A stretch of 64,000 nt of DNA from Candidatus Heimdallarchaeota archaeon (GTDB taxonomy: Archaea; Asgardarchaeota; Heimdallarchaeia; JABLTI01): NCBI GenBank assembly GCA_019058275.1, contig JAHLVW010000059.1, positions 1 through 64,000 of the forward strand, in the 5' to 3' direction. The position numbers and the translations under genes were made by a program. Below, in pieces: positions 58,216 through 64,000 of the stretch. The notes under the pieces were generated by a model. The model was not told the origin of the DNA. It saw only the letters and a program-made list of their open reading frames with translations, and ran no database searches. Each line of letters begins with the position of its first letter. The stretch's first letter is position 1.

Positions 58216-59406
58216 ATGAAAATTATTGACTCATATTTGAATGAATTTAGATTTGAAAAAATACAATCTGAAACGAGGATGAGTTGCTTGAGGATTCACT
58301 TAATAAGATGCATTAAAACAGCAATTGTATTAGTATTAACAACTGTTTTTGTCACAGCTCCATTTGTTAATTGCACAGCTATAGAAAAACGAATGCTATT
58401 GAATGAGATAGGTTCTATTGATACTAATGGTGAAGCAATGAATGTTGTCTTAAATGGAGAAGTAGCTTTTGTTTTAGATACTGCAGATAATAATCCTGGT
58501 GGGTTGGTTATAATCGATGTATCAGATCCAACAAATCCAGTGAAATTAGCATCTTTCTATGATGGAGGGGAACCCAAGGAATTAGCCATAAAAGATGATT
58601 TGGTATTCGTTGCTGATAGTACAGATGGATTAGAGATTCTAAATATATCGGATTTAGAGAATCCCTATGAAATTTATCAATATCCTGTTAATCAATTTTC
58701 AAGTGATGTTGAAGTTATTGATAATTTATTATTCGCAGCTAATTGGGATTTAGGATTTGAAATCTTTAATATCACAAATCCTAACAGTCCCGTTAAAATC
58801 ACACAATATAATGATAATTCGCTTAATTGTGTTCAACTTGACATAAAAGGTGATATTGCTTGTATTAGTGATCATAGAAATGACTATACAAGTCTAAGGA
58901 TATTAAACATTTCAAACCCAAATTCACCTCAGTTATTATCAACTTTTTCACCAGCAAATGTTGATTTTTGGGATCCGAAAATATATGGGAACCATATCTA
59001 TGTAGGAAATCATCAATTAAATGCCGGTGAATTGCAAGTACTCGATATAACTGATCCTACTAGCATTATGAAAATAGGAGAATTTGATGATGGCGGTAGT
59101 ATCTATTCTATCAATTTCAATAATAGCCTAGGTTTCGTTGCTGATTATGATGATGGTGTAGAAGTACTAGATATTAAAAATCCAACAAATCCTATTGAGA
59201 TAGGTGAATATTATGACGGAGGACATGCAAAGGAGATTGTAGTAAAAGATAATTTATTATTTGTTGCTGATCGAGATGATGGTTTAGAAATATTACAAGC
59301 AGAAATCTCTACTGATGCAGTTCCAGGTTTTAAGTTTCAAATAATACTTTTCTCATTTCCTCTCATAGTTTTTCTATATGTTAAGAGAAATCGATCAAAA
59401 GAATGA
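58216..59406 (+). CDS. secreted LVIVD-repeat beta-propeller with C-terminal sorting segment
   Basis: 396 residues. A hydrophobic segment near 33-50 (AIVLVLTTVFVTAPFV) acts as a signal. LVIVD-type repeats of about 45 residues follow: VIIDVSDPTNPVKLASFYDGG, ILNISDLENPYEI, VLDITDPTSIMKIGEF and VLDIKNPTNPIEIGEYYDGG. The C-terminus is VPGF, a hydrophobic stretch, then KRNRSKE, the layout of archaeal PGF-type (archaeosortase) sorting signals. It is a surface-anchored protein that probably binds something extracellular. ATG 58279 would give a cleaner signal peptide start than ATG 58216. Confidence 0.8.
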   Translation: MKIIDSYLNEFRFEKIQSETRMSCLRIHLIRCIKTAIVLVLTTVFVTAPFVNCTAIEKRMLLNEIGSIDTNGEAMNVVLNGEVAFVLDTADNNPGGLVIIDVSDPTNPVKLASFYDGGEPKELAIKDDLVFVADSTDGLEILNISDLENPYEIYQYPVNQFSSDVEVIDNLLFAANWDLGFEIFNITNPNSPVKITQYNDNSLNCVQLDIKGDIACISDHRNDYTSLRILNISNPNSPQLLSTFSPANVDFWDPKIYGNHIYVGNHQLNAGELQVLDITDPTSIMKIGEFDDGGSIYSINFNNSLGFVADYDDGVEVLDIKNPTNPIEIGEYYDGGHAKEIVVKDNLLFVADRDDGLEILQAEISTDAVPGFKFQIILFSFPLIVFLYVKRNRSKE

Positions 59407-59410
59407 AATT

Positions 59411-61222
59411 CTAATCAGAAAACACTTCACTTATCTCAGAAATCCATTCAGCAGACTGGTGTTTGAAGTAGGTTTCATAAAGCTCAGAGTAAAGACCACC
59501 ATTGCTCATTAAATCGTCATGGTTTCCTTCTTCAACAATTTTACCCTTATCAAGAACTATTATCCTGTCAGAATTCTTAATAGTAGTTAATCGGTGAGCA
59601 ATAACTATTGAGGTTCTATTAGCAAGAAGTTTATCAAGTGCATCTTGGATTTTTGATTCTGTGTAAGCATCCACAGCTGCAGTAGCTTCATCAAGAATCA
59701 GGATTTTTGGGTCTGTTAACAATGTTCTAGCAAACGAGATCATCTGTCTTTGTCCCGCTGAAAGACCTTTTCCTCGCTCACCTAATTCTGTTTCCAAACC
59801 ATCAGGTAAAGCATCAATAAACTCTTGAGCGGAGACAATGCCAATTACTTTTTCAACTTCTTTATTTGAAGCATCTGGTTTTCCAAATCTAATATTATCA
59901 AGTACTGTTCCACTGAATAGAAAAACATCTTGACCTACTAAACCAATTTGGGATCTAAGGTCTTGTAAGTCATAGTCTCGAATATCAATATTATCAATTT
60001 TGATTGACCCACCATTTATATCGTAAAATCTCATGAGTAATGAAGCAATAGTTGTTTTTCCCGCACCAGTTTCACCTACTATAGCAATTGATTCTCCTGG
60101 TTTAATATCAAGGTTAATATTTTTCAAAACAGGTTCATTTGGTTCATACTCATGATAAACTTGATCGAAGGTGATATGTCCTGTTACTTTCTCAAAAACT
60201 GGTTTCTCTGGATTTTTCACCACTTTTTCAGCATCTATAATACTGAATATTCTCTCCATTGCAGCAAATCCACTTTGTATTGTTGATATTTGTGAAGCAA
60301 CTCTTGCAAGAGGATATAGAAACCTGTTCAATAACAGAATGAAGAAGATGATTGTTGAAGTTGAGGTTATACCTTCGAATACTAACCAACTGCCAAATAG
60401 ATTAATACCAAATATTCCTAGAACACTAATACCATCCATTACTGGCCATATACCTGAAAGTGCAAATGCTCTTTTCTTTGCATAAAGAAATGTAGTATCG
60501 TTAATTACTTCGAATTCTTCTTTGGATTTTTCTTCTCTACCGAAAGCTTTAGCTACTGATATCCCTGAAACACTTTCTTGAAATGATGCATTTACTTGAC
60601 CTATTGCTGCTCTCCATTTACCACTAGTTCTTCTAGTAAATCTCCTAAACAGAAATGCAGCTGCAAAAACAATTGGTCCCATACCTAAAGCTATGAGCGA
60701 TAGCTGCCAATTAACGTAAAACATAATCCCAAGTACTGAAAATACAATAACAAAATTCGAAATAAACTGAGCAACAACATTGATCATGTCATTTAATTCT
60801 TGCGAGTCATTTGTCAAACGTGACATTATTTCCCCAGTAGCTTGTTTATCAAAGAACCCTAAATCATGTTCTTGCAAACTCTCATATGTATCCATCTGGA
60901 TTCGTTGTATGATTTTTTGCGTGACAATTGTTACTAGAATATTCTGAACTACTTGAAGTACCCATAATATTATTGATAGTCCAACATAAGCAATAGCATA
61001 TGATGCTACAGCTATCCATTCCCCACTCTCCTCTAAAAGATTAAAAGCTCTTTCTACCATTAATGGAGGAACAATACTTATTCCAGATATCGCTAGAACA
61101 AGTAAAATGATGAACACTAATTGTAATTTGTATGCAGTCAAATATCTCCAGAAACGACCAATTAGCTCTCTATCGGAATATATCATGGTATATTCATCTT
61201 TTAGAGTCCTTGTTTCTGTCAT
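59411..61222 (-). CDS. ABC exporter half-transporter, canonical NBD
   Basis: 603 residues. Six membrane segments occupy residues 30-320. NBD: GETGAGKTT, signature LSAGQ (Gly replaced by Ala), Walker B ILILDEATAAVD with the catalytic Glu, and H-loop IAHRLTT. It is the second gene of a pair: GGAGGG before ATG 61222 overlaps the upstream gene's end, so the proteins are made together. The pair forms a heterodimeric multidrug/lipid exporter. Confidence 0.92.
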   Translation of the reverse strand: MTETRTLKDEYTMIYSDRELIGRFWRYLTAYKLQLVFIILLVLAISGISIVPPLMVERAFNLLEESGEWIAVASYAIAYVGLSIILWVLQVVQNILVTIVTQKIIQRIQMDTYESLQEHDLGFFDKQATGEIMSRLTNDSQELNDMINVVAQFISNFVIVFSVLGIMFYVNWQLSLIALGMGPIVFAAAFLFRRFTRRTSGKWRAAIGQVNASFQESVSGISVAKAFGREEKSKEEFEVINDTTFLYAKKRAFALSGIWPVMDGISVLGIFGINLFGSWLVFEGITSTSTIIFFILLLNRFLYPLARVASQISTIQSGFAAMERIFSIIDAEKVVKNPEKPVFEKVTGHITFDQVYHEYEPNEPVLKNINLDIKPGESIAIVGETGAGKTTIASLLMRFYDINGGSIKIDNIDIRDYDLQDLRSQIGLVGQDVFLFSGTVLDNIRFGKPDASNKEVEKVIGIVSAQEFIDALPDGLETELGERGKGLSAGQRQMISFARTLLTDPKILILDEATAAVDAYTESKIQDALDKLLANRTSIVIAHRLTTIKNSDRIIVLDKGKIVEEGNHDDLMSNGGLYSELYETYFKHQSAEWISEISEVFSD

Positions 61223-61223
61223 G

Positions 61224-62978
61224 TTAATTGCCCTCCATTTCTATCATCGGTGGTAGTTCTGAAAATCTCTCAAATAAACGTCTATAATCGATGTTTCTAA
61301 GAATGAGTTCAGAATGGGTACCGTTATCCATAAGTACACCATTTCGTAAAACGATAATTAGGTCAGCATTTTTGATGGTTGCTAATCTATGGGTTATGAT
61401 AAAAGTGGTTCTATTTCGCAAAACATTTGCAATAGCTGTTTGAATTTTCCTTTCTGTTTCAGCATCGATAGCACTACTTGCATCATCTAAAACCAAAATA
61501 GCTGGGTTAACTAATAATGCTCTAGCAATAGCTATTCTCTGTTTTTGTCCACCCGAAAGCGTAACGCCTCTTTCACCTACTATTGTATCATAACCATATT
61601 CAAAAAATAGGATAAAATCATGAGCTTGGGCTAACTTTGCTGCAGTCTCAATCTCTTCTTGTCTTGCATCTGGTTTACCATAAGCTATGTTATCTCGTAT
61701 CGTTTTACTAAACAGAAAAAGCTCTTGTTCGATTACTCCAATATTATCCCTTAGATTTGACAAATTCATTTCTTTAATATTTATACCATCAATATGTATT
61801 GTTCCATCGGTAGGATCATATAACCTCATTAGTAATTTAATTAACGTTGATTTTCCGGAACCTGGATTGCCAATTATAGCTACATTTGCTCCTTCAGGAA
61901 CTTCAAAATCTATCCCTTTTAACGCCATTCTTCTGCTGCTTTTTCCGTTAAATGAAAAGGATACATTTTCAAACTTAATATTACCTTTCTTCTCTACCCA
62001 ATCAATTGGTTTATCAGGATTTGGAACATATTCTTCTCTTTCTTTCATTTCATGAATTCTCTTAGCTGCAGCCATTCCTATTTGGAATTGAGTTATTGTC
62101 CAACCAAATTGCCATGTAGGCATATTCAAAGTCATCATTAGCATTACAAAAGTAACTAAATCACCAAGAGACAAGTTTCCTTGTGATACCTCGTATGCAC
62201 CCCAAAAAAAGCTAATTGCTATCAGGAAAATGGTTATTACAATAGCATAATATCTTGCACTAATTATTCCTCGACGAGTATTTATTTCTCTCAGTTTCTC
62301 AGTTTCATTATCGAATTGATTAATTTCCGATTCTTCTTTTACAAATGCTCTTACAACTCGTATTCCAGTAATACTTTCTTGCAAACGAACATTTAAGAGA
62401 CTATTTTGTTCCATTTGTGCTTTTGAGATTGGCCTTAATCTTCTATTGTAATCCCAAATTGTAATAATGTAGAAGGGAAGAGCCCCAGCTATAAGGAGGG
62501 TTAATTTAGGGCTGATCCAGATCATTAACGAAACTGAAAAGATTACAGTAAAGAAGGCTTCAAATAGAAATTTCAGTCCAGGAGCGATAAAGATATTCAT
62601 CTGTCGTGTATCATATGTGGCTCTTGCCATCATATCACCAATTTTAACACGGTCATGGAATTCTTGGCTCTTTTTTAACATATCATCATAAAATTCTTCT
62701 GTGACGTTTTTTGTCACTTTATGGGCTATTACTTCATTAGTATAACTTTGGATATAATCACCTAATGTTCTACCGATACCAGCTATGGCAATGAACAATG
62801 ATGTCATAATAATAATAGTAAATGATCTATCTGGTTTAGCTAATTCATCGAATATATTACCAATTAATAATGGTGTAAATGAAACTGTACCAATGAATAA
62901 CATGAGAAATATTAACATTCGTAGAAATAGCCACTTTTCTCTAAGAATGTGCTTAGCAAACCATTTTTTGTAACCCAT
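61224..62978 (-). CDS. ABC exporter half-transporter, degenerate catalytic site
   Basis: 584 residues. Six membrane segments, then an NBD with GNPGSGKST, an intact LSGGQ, and Walker B LVLDDASSAID, where Asp replaces the catalytic Glu; H-loop ITHRLAT is present. This substitution is the mark of the degenerate site in heterodimeric exporters such as TM287/288. Combined with LSAGQ in the partner, one composite ATP site is canonical and one is degenerate. The substrate is unknown. Confidence 0.92.
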   Translation of the reverse strand: MGYKKWFAKHILREKWLFLRMLIFLMLFIGTVSFTPLLIGNIFDELAKPDRSFTIIIMTSLFIAIAGIGRTLGDYIQSYTNEVIAHKVTKNVTEEFYDDMLKKSQEFHDRVKIGDMMARATYDTRQMNIFIAPGLKFLFEAFFTVIFSVSLMIWISPKLTLLIAGALPFYIITIWDYNRRLRPISKAQMEQNSLLNVRLQESITGIRVVRAFVKEESEINQFDNETEKLREINTRRGIISARYYAIVITIFLIAISFFWGAYEVSQGNLSLGDLVTFVMLMMTLNMPTWQFGWTITQFQIGMAAAKRIHEMKEREEYVPNPDKPIDWVEKKGNIKFENVSFSFNGKSSRRMALKGIDFEVPEGANVAIIGNPGSGKSTLIKLLMRLYDPTDGTIHIDGINIKEMNLSNLRDNIGVIEQELFLFSKTIRDNIAYGKPDARQEEIETAAKLAQAHDFILFFEYGYDTIVGERGVTLSGGQKQRIAIARALLVNPAILVLDDASSAIDAETERKIQTAIANVLRNRTTFIITHRLATIKNADLIIVLRNGVLMDNGTHSELILRNIDYRRLFERFSELPPMIEMEGN

Positions 62979-63235
62979 TTTTACAACCTTAAACTTAAGC
63001 CATCATTATTTGTAGATTTATAAAAATCCTTCAATGTCTTTTGAATGCTCAATTAGGATTGAAAAAGATTATTTATCTTTTTAATACTTTCCGTTTAAAT
63101 CGATTCTTTAAAAATTTAATAAAGAAAAGCTTAATATTCTTTCAAATAAACAGCAGATATAATTGACCACACAATTCCGATAGTATACTATTTGATTAAT
63201 TTCTAACTACATTTAGGTTTGAAGAGGTTAAATGG

Positions 63236-64000
63236 ATGTTCAAAAGTCAATTCAAAAATCTTCACGAAGCTGAACAGCTTTTGCTTGAAGGAAAAATTGA
63301 ATTGGCTTTATCGAAAGTTAAACAGCTCGAAAAAGAAAATAATCTAGCTAAAGAAGAAGAAATTGCATGTAAAATCCTAAGAAGCAATTTGCTTTTTAAA
63401 CAAGGAGATTTTAGAAATAGTCTTGATTTAGTAGAAGAATCTTTGAAAACATGTCAAGAAAATGAAGATCAACTGTTAATTATTCGTTGTCTTTTAACCA
63501 AAGTAAGAAATTACTTACAATTAAAGAAATTTGATGATTGTGATCAACTACTTGAACAAGTCGAGGAATTGCACAAGAAATATGTCCAAACAGAAAAAAA
63601 CATTGCAATTTCTAATCAACAAGAAGCCATTCTATTGAATTACAAAGGAGAAGTTTCTTAAAATAAAAGAGAGCTTGAACAGGCAATTAAGTATGCTAAT
63701 AAAAGTTTGAACCTTTTTAAAAAACAGGATGATAAATACGGTAAAGCAGAAGTCTTTACTAATATTGCTAAAATTTACAGCATAAAAGGTGAACTAGATC
63801 AAGCACTTAATTACTTCAAGAAGAGTTTAAGGCTCTGGGAACAAATTGGTAACAAGCGTAATTTCGCAAAGAATCTAATGAATATTGGGAATATTTACAC
63901 AGATAAAGGTGAGTTAGATGTAGCTCTTGACTATTTCAAACGAAGCTTTGAGATATGCAAACAAATAGATGAAAAACAAACTTTAGCAAATAGTCTCGGA
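63236..64000 (+). pseudogene. TPR-repeat protein gene interrupted by TAA, cut by window edge
   Basis: ATG 63236 has GAGGTT upstream. The first 141 residues are TPR-like helices (AEQLLLEGKIELALSKVKQL). An in-frame TAA at 63659-63661 (GEVS-stop-NKRELEQA) interrupts it, but the same frame continues open to the right edge with clear TPR units (YSIKGELDQALNYFKKSL, YTDKGELDVALDYFKRSF). It is a stop-interrupted TPR protein or a sequence error. TPR proteins act as protein-binding scaffolds. Confidence 0.75.

Noticed and set aside
1-64000. CRISPR arrays, rRNA and tRNA genes
   Set aside because: Gaps between genes show no regularly spaced repeats, no conserved T-arm (GTTCRANNC with paired arms) and no rRNA-like blocks. 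A computed tRNAscan or CRISPR search could still find something I missed.

Overview
The window comes from an AT-rich archaeal genome. Archaeal marks include a KH/beta-CASP RNase of the aCPSF1/FttA family, RadB, an Lsm/SmAP protein next to ribosomal protein eL37, an archaeal PUA protein, ABCE1, Cdc48, and the tetrahydromethanopterin enzymes Mch and Ftr. Many genes use GGTGAT- or GGAG-type ribosome binding sites, often before TTG starts. RadB, abundant TPR and beta-propeller surface proteins, and several bacterial-type genes (UvrA, PlsY-like, heterodimeric ABC exporter, urocanase) would fit an Asgard archaeon of the Loki/Heimdall type. No single gene here proves that placement.

Layout. 1-5852 (minus strand) is a compact, overlapping six-gene cluster: an SF2 DEAD/DEAH-type helicase cut by the window edge, two winged-helix-like proteins, an unrecognised 498-residue protein, a zinc-finger protein, and a protein that looks like a helicase stripped of its ATPase motifs. 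I recognise no named system in this combination, and it is my best candidate for an undescribed (possibly defence) system. 5853-10608 is mobile-element territory: a GC-rich structured segment, a free-standing LAGLIDADG endonuclease with an XRE-type helix-turn-helix, a broken TnpB with a well-preserved omegaRNA-like 3' structure, and an orphan DNA methyltransferase. 10891-16779 is a double-length UvrA, followed by a 3' remnant of an anaerobic ribonucleotide reductase gene.

17-28 kb is mostly housekeeping: an amidohydrolase, a DinB-like protein, a MobA-HD-zinc fusion, a nucleotide kinase, eL37, Lsm, a PUA protein, a bicupin and FttA. 28.3-32.6 kb holds three genes of histidine degradation (glutamate formiminotransferase, HutI, HutU). 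About 6 kb further on lie Mch and Ftr, which could carry the released one-carbon unit toward formylmethanofuran. NadE, RadB, a coiled-coil protein, ABCE1 and a sugar-nucleotide epimerase sit between them.

40-46 kb contains a PlsY-like acyltransferase and an hsp20-cdc48-HTH regulator group with a perfect palindrome in front of hsp20. 46-54 kb is mixed: an HD hydrolase, a DppA-type peptidase, an SDR, an FTR1 iron permease, a methyltransferase, a polytopic membrane protein, a 2-hydroxyacid dehydrogenase and a flavodoxin-like reductase. 55.0-57.9 kb is a run of three consecutive broken genes (patatin, a second PlsY, DegV). The end holds a secreted LVIVD propeller protein, an ABC exporter pair with one degenerate ATP site, and a TPR gene interrupted by a stop codon and cut by the window edge. 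I found no rRNA, tRNA or CRISPR array.
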